64,000 nt of DNA, taken from assembly GCA_030123545.1 (NCBI GenBank), contig CP126124.1, positions 744,001 to 808,000 of the forward strand, in the 5' to 3' direction. Below are positions 54,031 through 61,547 of this stretch, in pieces. The translations under genes were made by a program, and so were the position numbers. The notes beneath the pieces are model-generated. The model saw only the letters and a program-made list of their open reading frames with translations. It searched no databases and was not told the DNA's origin. Source of the stretch: Burkholderiaceae bacterium. Its GTDB lineage: Bacteria; Pseudomonadota; Gammaproteobacteria; Burkholderiales; Burkholderiaceae_C. How positions within the stretch are numbered: the first letter of the stretch is position 1; the number at the start of each line of letters is the position of its first letter.

Positions 54031-55359
54031 ATGGAGCTACTGCTGATCGCGCTGTTGACCCTGCTCAACGCCGTGTTTGCAATGTCCGAGATGGCGCTGG
54101 CTTCGAGCCGCAAGGCGCGTTTCGGCGCAATGGTCGAAGAGGGGGACAAGGGGGCCCAGGCCGCGCTGGCGCTGCTGGCGCGGCCGACCCAGTTCCTGTC
54201 GTCGGTCCAGGTCGGCATCACATCGATCGGCATGCTGAGCGGCATCATCGGCGAGGCCGCGTTCAGCAACGGCGTCTCGAACTGGATCCAGATGCTGGGG
54301 GTGCCGACGCGGGCGGCCGACATCAGCGCGACCGCGCTGGTGGTTGTCGCGATCACCTATGTCAACATCGTGTTCGGCGAACTGGTGCCCAAGCGCATCG
54401 GGCAGCTCTATCCGGAGCGGGTCGCGCGCCTCGTGTCCCGGCCGATGACCTGGCTGGCCGCTGCCGGGAGCCCGTTCGTGCGGCTGCTGTCGGTCAGCAC
54501 CCAGGGCGTGCTGAGACTGATGCGCGTCGACAATGTCGCGGCGCGCGCGGTGACCGAGGAGGAAATCACCGCGAGCCTCGAAGAGGGTCGCGATGCAGGC
54601 GTGATCGAGGCGCAGGAGCACCAGATGGTGCAGAACGTGTTCCATCTCGACGATAGGCCGCTGATTTCGCTGATGGTGCCGCGCGCCGACGTCGAATGGC
54701 TGGCCGCCGATGCGACGGTCGCGCAATGCCTGGAGCGGGTTGGCGCGGCCGGCAAGGACGCGCACTCCTGGTACCCGGTGTGCCGCGGCTCGCTTGACGA
54801 CGTGGTCGGCATCGTCAGCGTAGGGCGCCTGCTGCAGCTCGGGCCCGGCGCCCCCGGCACGATCGAATCGCAAGTGCAGCCGGCCGCGTTCCTGCCGGAG
54901 ACGCTGACCGGGATGGAGCTGCTGGAGCAGTTTCGCGCGAAGTCGGGCCGCATGGTGCTGGTGGTCGACGAGTACGGCGTGGTGCAGGGGCTGATGACGC
55001 CGCGCGACCTGCTCGAGGCGATCACCGGTGAACTGCAGCCGGGCACGCAGGCGGAGGCCTGGGCGGTGCTGCGCGAGGACGGATCCTGGTTGCTCGACGG
55101 CCTGATGCCGGTGAGCGAACTCAAGGTGCGGCTCGACATCCGCGACCTGCCGGAAGAGGACCGTGGGCGCTACAACACCGTCGCCGGACTGCTGCTTTCC
55201 GTCTCGGGCCGGTTGCCCGCGACCGGAGAACGCATCGAATGCGCCGGCTGGATATTCGAAGTGGTCGACTTGGATGGCCGGCGCATCGACAAGGTTCTTG
55301 CGACCGAAATCGATATGCCCGAATCCGCGTCCGAATCGACGCAACCGATTCGCAATTGA
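54031..55359 (+). CDS. CNNM/CorC-type membrane protein (hemolysin family)
   Basis: 442 residues. The N-terminal DUF21 membrane domain has about four helices (MELLLIALLTLLNAVFAMSE, TALVVVAITYVNIVFGELVP). A CBS pair follows (MVPRADVEWL, MVLVVDEYGVVQGLMTPRDL), then a CorC/HlyC C-terminal domain (GLMPVSELKVRLDIRDLP, RYNTVAGLLLSVSGRLP). Relatives take part in Mg/Co homeostasis. It starts 26 bases from the divergent apaH. Confidence 0.92.
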   Translation: MELLLIALLTLLNAVFAMSEMALASSRKARFGAMVEEGDKGAQAALALLARPTQFLSSVQVGITSIGMLSGIIGEAAFSNGVSNWIQMLGVPTRAADISATALVVVAITYVNIVFGELVPKRIGQLYPERVARLVSRPMTWLAAAGSPFVRLLSVSTQGVLRLMRVDNVAARAVTEEEITASLEEGRDAGVIEAQEHQMVQNVFHLDDRPLISLMVPRADVEWLAADATVAQCLERVGAAGKDAHSWYPVCRGSLDDVVGIVSVGRLLQLGPGAPGTIESQVQPAAFLPETLTGMELLEQFRAKSGRMVLVVDEYGVVQGLMTPRDLLEAITGELQPGTQAEAWAVLREDGSWLLDGLMPVSELKVRLDIRDLPEEDRGRYNTVAGLLLSVSGRLPATGERIECAGWIFEVVDLDGRRIDKVLATEIDMPESASESTQPIRN

Positions 55360-55476
55360 CCGGTTTCCATCTTATGTGCGGCTGACGCAACGCACGGGCC
55401 ACTGGCGAATCGGAAACGAGTCGGTTATTATTCGCGGGCTTCGTATTTCGACAACCCATTCAATCGGCCAATCAAA

Positions 55477-55767
55477 ATGTCCAGCTATAAAGATCTGTTG
55501 AAACAACGCGAACTCCTCGACCAGCAAATCAAGGATGCGCGCCAGCGCGAAATCGACCATGCGCTGACGCAAGTCAAATCGCTGGTTGCCGAATTCGGAT
55601 TGACGGCGCAGGAAGTCTTTCCGACCGGCCGGGGGCGCCGTGCGAAGGCGCATGCAACGGTGGCGCCGAAATACCGTAACTCCGCGACCGGTGCCACCTG
55701 GACCGGGCGCGGCAAGCCGCCGAAATGGATCCAGGGGCAGGATCGCAGCAAGTTCGCGATCGGCTGA
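55477..55767 (+). CDS. H-NS-like nucleoid-associated protein
   Basis: 96 residues. The N-terminal coiled-coil oligomerisation region is KDLLKQRELLDQQIKDARQR. The C-terminal DNA-binding loop TWTGRGKPPKWIQG is the betaproteobacterial H-NS/Bv3F consensus. Family members silence AT-rich foreign DNA. Short H-NS paralogues are common in Burkholderiales. Confidence 0.93.
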   Translation: MSSYKDLLKQRELLDQQIKDARQREIDHALTQVKSLVAEFGLTAQEVFPTGRGRRAKAHATVAPKYRNSATGATWTGRGKPPKWIQGQDRSKFAIG

Positions 55768-55769
55768 TT

Positions 55770-55813
55770 TGCGCCGGTTCGCGGTCGCTTTAATCCGGAA
55801 TCAGGCCGGCGCA
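55770..55813. repeat. 8-bp inverted repeat after the H-NS-like gene
   Basis: TGCGCCGG and CCGGCGCA spaced by 28 bases, just behind the stop codon in a 231-base non-coding gap. No T-run follows. The rest of the gap holds short palindromes such as GCCGATATCGGC but nothing I can name. Confidence 0.3.
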
Positions 55814-55998
55814 CCCGGCTATCGCGCCGATATCGGCACCATTGCAGCCGATATCCGGTATTCGATCGAGTTCCGTGTTCGATCGATTCCGTCCGATCGT
55901 CATTCAGGCGTGAAACCGCTTTGTCGGCTGATGCGGATGCGCTTGATTGCGTATTGCCACACCGCCATTCGGCGCGATAACCGCGGCTGAAGGCTGGT

Positions 55999-56784
55999 TT
56001 GTACTACGCATCGAAAATCCTCGCGTTCGCGCTGCAGCCGCTCAGTTGGGTCGCGGCGCTGTTTGCGCTGGCGCTCATTCTCATTCCGCGGCGCCGTCGC
56101 CTGGGATTGGCACTGGGCTGGTCGGCCCTGGCGTTGCTGCTGCTGCTCGGTTGGCAGCCGCTGCCTGATCTACTGCTGCGCGCGCTCGAAGCCCGCGATC
56201 CGGCACCTGCCTGGACCGCACAGCCGGCTGCGCCCGAATGGCGGGAATATGCAGGCGTCGTGGTGCTCGGCGGCGCGCTGGAGCCGGCCTGGGTGCGCGC
56301 CGGCAACGGCCAGGTCGCGCTGAACGGCCAGGCCGAGCGCATGACGATGGCGGTCGTTCTGCTGCGCCAGCACCCCGGCCTGCGTCTCGTGTTCACCGGG
56401 GGCGAAGGTGAACTGCACAAGACCGGCGAGCCCGAGGCGGTGCAGGCGCGTGCGTTCTTCGAGAGCCTGGGCGTCGCGTCCGAGCGCATGCAGTTCGAGT
56501 CGCGTGCGCGCACGACCTACGAGAACGCGGTGCTGACCGCCCGATTGCCGGGGGTGAACAAGAGCCGCCGCTGGCTGCTGGTCACCTCGGCATGGCACAT
56601 GCCGCGCGCGCTCGCGCTGTTTCGCACCGCCGGCTGGAGCGTGACGCCGTACCCGGTCGACTACCGCACCGGCCTCGCGACGCCGTGGACTGCGTACTCG
56701 TTCGTGAAGAGCCTGCGGCACTGGCAGCTCGCGCTGCACGAGTGGGTCGGCCTGCTGGCCTACCGCACAGTCGGGCGGGCCTGA
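55999..56784 (+). CDS. YdcF/ElyC-family (DUF218) membrane protein
   Basis: 261 residues. Two N-terminal membrane helices (VAALFALALILIP, ALALLLLLGWQPL) are followed by a DUF218 domain with GVVVLGGALEP, LRLVFTGGEGELHKTGEPEA, FESRARTTYENAV and LLVTSAWHMPRALALF. Relatives act in cell-envelope biogenesis (ElyC, SanA). The start is taken as TTG at 55999 because no ATG gives the first helix. Confidence 0.85.
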   Translation: MYYASKILAFALQPLSWVAALFALALILIPRRRRLGLALGWSALALLLLLGWQPLPDLLLRALEARDPAPAWTAQPAAPEWREYAGVVVLGGALEPAWVRAGNGQVALNGQAERMTMAVVLLRQHPGLRLVFTGGEGELHKTGEPEAVQARAFFESLGVASERMQFESRARTTYENAVLTARLPGVNKSRRWLLVTSAWHMPRALALFRTAGWSVTPYPVDYRTGLATPWTAYSFVKSLRHWQLALHEWVGLLAYRTVGRA

Positions 56785-56818
56785 ACCTCGGGTTTCCGCC
56801 GGACCAATTGCCTTGCGG

Positions 56819-58054
56819 TCAGGCCTGCGCCGCCGTCCTGCCGATCTCCGGCCAGCGATGGTGCAGGTAGACCCAGGCCACGAGTCCGACCAGCATCATC
56901 ACCAGCGACGCGACGGCCATCTCCACGGTCGAATGCATCACCAGCGGTGCGATCCCGCCGGCGACGATCCCGTTCGCCGCCGCGCCGATCACGGCCTGCA
57001 GCGACGAGGCCAGCCCGCGCCGCTCGGGGTGCAGGTCCAGTACCAGCAACGTGACCACCGGCACCATCAGCGCCCAGCCGAACGAGAACACCGCGATCGG
57101 AAGGATCGCCCACGACGCGCGGGCCTCGAACAAAATATTCGCCGCCAGATTGACGACGCCGATCACCAGCATGATCACGAAGCCGTGGCGGATCTGCTGC
57201 TTGGGCGCGATCTTGCCGGCGAGGCGGCCGCTGGCCCAGGCGCCGCCCATGATGCCGGCTATGTTCAGCACGAAGAACCAGAAGAAGTGCTCCGGCGCGA
57301 GGTTCAGATGCGTGCCGAGGAACACCGGCGCAGCCAGCACGTACAGGAACATGCCGTTGAACGGCACGCCGCTGGCAAACGCCAGCAGCAGGAAGCGCGG
57401 GTCCGAGCACAGCTGCCAGTAGCCGCGCAGCAGGTGCATCGCGTGGAACGGCTGGCGCAGGCTCGCGTGCAGCGTCTCGGGCAGCAGCCGGTAGTTCGCG
57501 AACCAGAGAGCCATGCCGATGCCGGTCAGGAACCAGAACACGCTGTGCCAGCCCAGGTGCACGAACAACCAGCCGCCGATGATCGGCGCGATCGCCGGCG
57601 CGATGCCGAAGTAGATCGTCACCTGGCTCATCACCTGCTGCGCCTCTGCCGGCGGGAACATGTCGCGGATCACCGCGCGTGACACGACGATGCCGGCGCC
57701 GGTCGACAAGCCCTGGATCGCGCGGAACAACACCAGTTGCCCCACGCTCTGCGACAACGCGCAGCCGGCCGACGCGAGCGTGAACAGTGCCAGTCCCCAA
57801 AGCACGACCGGGCGGCGTCCGAAACTGTCGGCCAGCGCGCCATGGAACAGGTTCATGAAGGCGAAGCCGAACAGATACGCCGACAGCGTCTGCTGCATCT
57901 CGACCGGACCGGCGCCGAGCGACTGCGAAATTCCGGAAAACGCCGGGATGTAGGTGTCGATCGAGAATGGCCCGACCATGCCCAGCACCGCCAGCAGTAC
58001 GGCCAGTGCCCAGCGCGGCGCCTGCCACAACTTCTGCGCCTCAGGGTTCATCAT
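56819..58054 (-). CDS. Bcr/CflA-family MFS drug exporter
   Basis: 411 residues with twelve hydrophobic segments. GPFSIDTYIPAF in helix 1, the loop DSFGRRPVVLWG, and RAIQGLSTGAGIVVSRAVIRD (motif C region) identify the DHA1 Bcr/CflA group, whose members export bicyclomycin, chloramphenicol or sulfonamide-type compounds. Two adjacent ATGs follow GGAGAACC; I use the first. Confidence 0.9.
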   Translation of the reverse strand: MMNPEAQKLWQAPRWALAVLLAVLGMVGPFSIDTYIPAFSGISQSLGAGPVEMQQTLSAYLFGFAFMNLFHGALADSFGRRPVVLWGLALFTLASAGCALSQSVGQLVLFRAIQGLSTGAGIVVSRAVIRDMFPPAEAQQVMSQVTIYFGIAPAIAPIIGGWLFVHLGWHSVFWFLTGIGMALWFANYRLLPETLHASLRQPFHAMHLLRGYWQLCSDPRFLLLAFASGVPFNGMFLYVLAAPVFLGTHLNLAPEHFFWFFVLNIAGIMGGAWASGRLAGKIAPKQQIRHGFVIMLVIGVVNLAANILFEARASWAILPIAVFSFGWALMVPVVTLLVLDLHPERRGLASSLQAVIGAAANGIVAGGIAPLVMHSTVEMAVASLVMMLVGLVAWVYLHHRWPEIGRTAAQA

Positions 58055-58283
58055 GCGTGGTTCTCCGGGCTGTCGGTTCTCTGCCGCTGCGCGCATGGTC
58101 GGGGATCACACGCGACGCCACGTTGGTGCCCGGCGGGATTGATTTCTTTCGTCTTGCGAGCAGCCGCCATTGTGCCTGCGGTCGGCGTCCCCGCCCGCCA
58201 TTGACGTGGCGCAAGGTCCGCGGTGCGCAAGGTTGCCGGGAAGTTCCTACACTGGCCCTTATCCGATCGAGGAGGACGCAGAA

Positions 58284-59951
58284 ATGACCGAGCCGACGCA
58301 CGAGGTTTTCAACCAGGTCGACGACCTGACCGATTTCAACCTGCTCGATACCGATGCGGCGCTGGTCGAGGCGGTGGAGCGCGCGGGCGCCGACTGGGCC
58401 TGGCCGCAGTTGCACGGCTATGCCGATCGCCTGGGCGCCGCCGGCACCTGGCGGCTCGCGGACGAGGCGAACCGGCACGAGCCCGAGCTGCACAGTTTCG
58501 ATGCGCGCGGTCGGCGCGTCGATGCGATCGAATTTCACCCGAGCTGGCACGCGATGCTCGCGCTCTACCGCAGCCAAGGCCTGGTGTCGCTGCCGCAGCG
58601 CGAAACGCGCGCCGGCCGCTGGGCTGCGTGGGCCGCGGGCTTCTACCTGCACGGCCAGGTCGAACAGGGCACGCTGTGTCCGGCGACGATGACCACGGCC
58701 AGCATCCCGCTGCTGCAGAAGGAGCCGCGGCTGTGGGAGCAGTTGCAGGCCAAGCTCTACAGCGACGAATACGACGCGCGCGACCTGCCGCTGGCCGACA
58801 AGCGCTCGATCTGGCTCGGCATGGGCATGACCGAGAAGCAGGGCGGCTCCGACGTGCGCGCGAACACCACGGTGGCGACACCGATCGGCGCCGGCGGACG
58901 CGGCGGCGAATACCTGCTGCGCGGCCACAAGTGGTTCTTCTCGGCGCCGCAATGCGACGCGCACCTGGTGGTGGCGCGCACCGGCGACGGCGGGCCGCGC
59001 ACGTCCGATCTCGCCTGCTTCTTCGTGCCGCGCTGGCGCCCCGACGGCAGCAGGAATGCGATCCACGTGCAGCGGCTCAAGGACAAGGTCGGCAACCGCA
59101 GCAACGCGAGCAGCGAGGTCGAATTCGACGGCGCCTGGGGCGTGCTGATCGGCGAGGAGGGCCGCGGCATTCCGACCATCATCGAGATGGCGACCTATAC
59201 CCGACTCAATTGCGTGCTCGGCAGCGCGGCGATTCTGCGCCAGGCGCTGGTGCAGGCGCTGCACTATGCACGACAGCGCAAGGCGTTCGGCCGGCTGCTG
59301 GTGGATCAGCCGCTGATGCGCTCGGTGCTCGCCGATCTGGCGCTGGAGAGCGAGGCCGCGCTGGTGCTTGGCATGCGGCTGGCCCAGGCCTACGAGCAGG
59401 GCGACGAGCCGGTGGAGCGCGCCTGGAAGCGGGTGATGACGCCGGCCGCGAAATTCTGGGTCTGCAAGCGCGGCGTCGAGCTGACCGGCGAGACCATGGA
59501 AGTGCAGGGCGGCAACGGCTATGTCGAGACCGGTGTGGTGGCGCGGCTGTTCCGCGAAGCGCCGGTGAATTCGATCTGGGAGGGGTCGGGCAACGTGATG
59601 TGCCTCGACGTGCTGCGCGCGATCGCGCGCGAGCCCGATGCGGCGCATGCGCTGCTCGCCGAACTCCGCGACGCCGCGGCCGGCGACAAGGCGCTGGTGG
59701 CGGCGCTGCAGGCCGTGCAGACCATGCTCGCGACGGTGCCGGACGCGCTCGAAGCGATGGGCCGCGTGCTGGTGCAGCGCCTGGTGCTGGTTGCGCAAGG
59801 CTGCCTGCTGCGCCGCCATGCACCGGCCGCCACCGCCGACGCGTTCATCGCGACCCGGCTCGGAGCACAGGACGCGGGCCGCGTGGCCGGAGCGATCGAC
59901 ACCCGCGGCATCGCTGTCGATCGGCTGCTGGAGCGCGCCTTCCCCGTTTGA
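58284..59951 (+). CDS. Acyl-CoA dehydrogenase family protein, AidB-like
   Basis: 555 residues, longer than ordinary acyl-CoA dehydrogenases (about 390) and matching AidB/isovaleryl-CoA-dehydrogenase-like proteins. It begins THEVFNQVDDLTDFNLLDTD. Key segments are GMGMTEKQGGSDVRANTTVA, GHKWFFSAPQCDAHLVVART and YTRLNCVLGSAAILRQAL. A C-terminal extension follows GGNGYVETG. AidB binds DNA and flavin and is tied to alkylation stress, and its enzymatic role is unsettled. The start has AGGAGGACGCAGAA upstream. Confidence 0.9.
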   Translation: MTEPTHEVFNQVDDLTDFNLLDTDAALVEAVERAGADWAWPQLHGYADRLGAAGTWRLADEANRHEPELHSFDARGRRVDAIEFHPSWHAMLALYRSQGLVSLPQRETRAGRWAAWAAGFYLHGQVEQGTLCPATMTTASIPLLQKEPRLWEQLQAKLYSDEYDARDLPLADKRSIWLGMGMTEKQGGSDVRANTTVATPIGAGGRGGEYLLRGHKWFFSAPQCDAHLVVARTGDGGPRTSDLACFFVPRWRPDGSRNAIHVQRLKDKVGNRSNASSEVEFDGAWGVLIGEEGRGIPTIIEMATYTRLNCVLGSAAILRQALVQALHYARQRKAFGRLLVDQPLMRSVLADLALESEAALVLGMRLAQAYEQGDEPVERAWKRVMTPAAKFWVCKRGVELTGETMEVQGGNGYVETGVVARLFREAPVNSIWEGSGNVMCLDVLRAIAREPDAAHALLAELRDAAAGDKALVAALQAVQTMLATVPDALEAMGRVLVQRLVLVAQGCLLRRHAPAATADAFIATRLGAQDAGRVAGAIDTRGIAVDRLLERAFPV

Positions 59952-60015
59952 ACCGGGCCGGTGCCGGGCCATGTCTGGCACCCGGCAGAGGCTCGCGCAG
60001 CGCGCCGCCGCTTCG

Positions 60016-61245
60016 TCAGGCGAAGCGCTGCGGCGGTGCCTGGATCACCGGCGCGGCCGCGGCGAGGATCTGCGCGCGGTTGCCGCCGCGGGGCGGATAG
60101 ATGCGCTCGCGGTTGATGATGCGCTTGGTCTTCTTCGCCGCGTCGCCGGTTGCCACCACGTGCCGGTCCCAGCCTTCGGTGTAGCAGGCGCCCGCCGCGC
60201 CAAGGTCGAGGATCGTCGTGTACCACGCGATGTGCATCGGCAGCATGGTGTGCCCGAGCAGGTCGCAGACCACGTTGTGACCGGCGAAGCGCCCCATCGG
60301 GCGCGCGTGCTGGCACGACATCACCGACGCGTGGCCAACGTCCACCATCGCCGCCGCGACGTCGCCGGCGGCGAACACGCCGGGCACACCTTCGACGCGA
60401 AGAACTTCGTCGATCGCCACGCGTCCGAAGCGGTCCAGCGGCACGCCGAGCTGCTCGGCCAGCGGACTCGCGCGCATGCCGGTGCAGCAGACGACGGTTG
60501 CCGCGGCGATCGTCTCGCCGTCTTCGAGGCGCACCCCGTCGGCCGTGACCGACACGATGCGCACGCCGGTGCGCGTCGCGATCCGCTGCGCGGCCAGCGC
60601 CTCGGCGATCACCTTGCCGGCCTGCTCGCCCATGTTCGAGCCGATGTGGTCGGCGTGCTCGGCCAGGATCACGCGCACCGCGCCTGCAGGTGCGCCGCCG
60701 CGCTCGGCCGCCGCGTGCAGCTTGCCGACCAGTTCGGTCGCCGCTTCGATTCCCGTCAGCCCCGATCCGATCACGAGCGCGGTGTACTGCCCCGGTGCGT
60801 GCGGCAGCGCCGGGAGCGCATCGATATGCCGGTTGAGCCGCATCGCGCCGGCATAGGTGTCGACGTCGAACGCGTGCTGCGCAAAGCCCGGCAGCGCGGG
60901 CGCGACCATCCCGCTGCCGAGCGCGAACACCAGGCGGTCGTAGTCCAGCGTGCTCGCGCCGCCCTGCGCGTCGATCGACACCTTTCGCGCCCGCGCATCG
61001 ATCCCGGTGACCTCGGCCTCGATGTGCGCGACGCCGATCGGGTCCAGCACGCCGGCCAACGCGACCCGCACGTCGGACAGGTCGGGCTCGTAGTTGCGCA
61101 CCCGGATGCCGTGCCACGCGTCTCGATTGACGACCAGCACCTCGATGTCTTTCGCCGCGGTGCCAAGCGCGTCGATCTGCCGTGCCGCGCCGACGGCGCT
61201 CCACAGGCCGGCAAAGCCGGCACCGAGCACGAGGATGCGCTTCAT
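60016..61245 (-). CDS. NDH-2-like FAD/NAD(P)-binding oxidoreductase
   Basis: 409 residues. The N-terminal FAD-binding motif is LVLGAGFAGLWSAVGAA, a second nucleotide-binding motif VIGSGLTGIEAATEL is at about 165-185, and VFAAGDVAAAMVD marks the flavin-binding ATG/GD motif. The layout matches type II NADH dehydrogenases and related ferredoxin/rubredoxin reductases, but no C-terminal membrane amphipath is obvious. The electron acceptor is unknown. It is bounded by the convergent AidB-like gene and the divergent regulator. Confidence 0.85.
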   Translation of the reverse strand: MKRILVLGAGFAGLWSAVGAARQIDALGTAAKDIEVLVVNRDAWHGIRVRNYEPDLSDVRVALAGVLDPIGVAHIEAEVTGIDARARKVSIDAQGGASTLDYDRLVFALGSGMVAPALPGFAQHAFDVDTYAGAMRLNRHIDALPALPHAPGQYTALVIGSGLTGIEAATELVGKLHAAAERGGAPAGAVRVILAEHADHIGSNMGEQAGKVIAEALAAQRIATRTGVRIVSVTADGVRLEDGETIAAATVVCCTGMRASPLAEQLGVPLDRFGRVAIDEVLRVEGVPGVFAAGDVAAAMVDVGHASVMSCQHARPMGRFAGHNVVCDLLGHTMLPMHIAWYTTILDLGAAGACYTEGWDRHVVATGDAAKKTKRIINRERIYPPRGGNRAQILAAAAPVIQAPPQRFA

Positions 61246-61547
61246 GGAACCTCCTGGGAATGCGCCCACCCGAGGTGGTCTTGGCCATTCTAGAAGCGCC
61301 GCACGAGAGTTGCTATGAGTGCATAGCGTATCCGCGGTTCCGACACGGCAATGCGGCGGCGTTCGGCGCCTGGGCGCGGGTTGGTGTGGCCGTGTCACAT
61401 CGGCAGCGCTGCCACTGGCGCGCCGATGTCGTTGCTCGCGAAGCCGATCGGAAGGGGCCGACGACCAGCAAGGCAGGCGCGCCGCAACGCGACCATCGGT
61501 CCGGATCTTGGCGGAGAATCAGCGCGAACCCTGGACCGCGCTCACTC
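61246..61547. other. Upstream region of the MalT-type regulator, start of that gene uncertain
   Basis: About 300 bases between the NDH-2-like gene and the assumed regulator start. The regulator's frame is open through all of it, with GTG codons at 61386 and 61392, but the encoded sequence is arginine-rich and unlike the family. I see no clear promoter, repeat or RNA. Confidence 0.5.

Noticed and set aside
55770..55998. Possible small RNA or gene in the gap after the H-NS-like gene
   Set aside because: There is no promoter-terminator pair and no frame with a ribosome site that is not a shadow, only short palindromes.
61386..61547. GTG starts upstream of the MalT-type gene as the true start
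   Set aside because: The added residues are arginine-rich and unlike the family, which begins about 15-25 residues before LLLKVTPPR. They remain possible, so the start is marked provisional.
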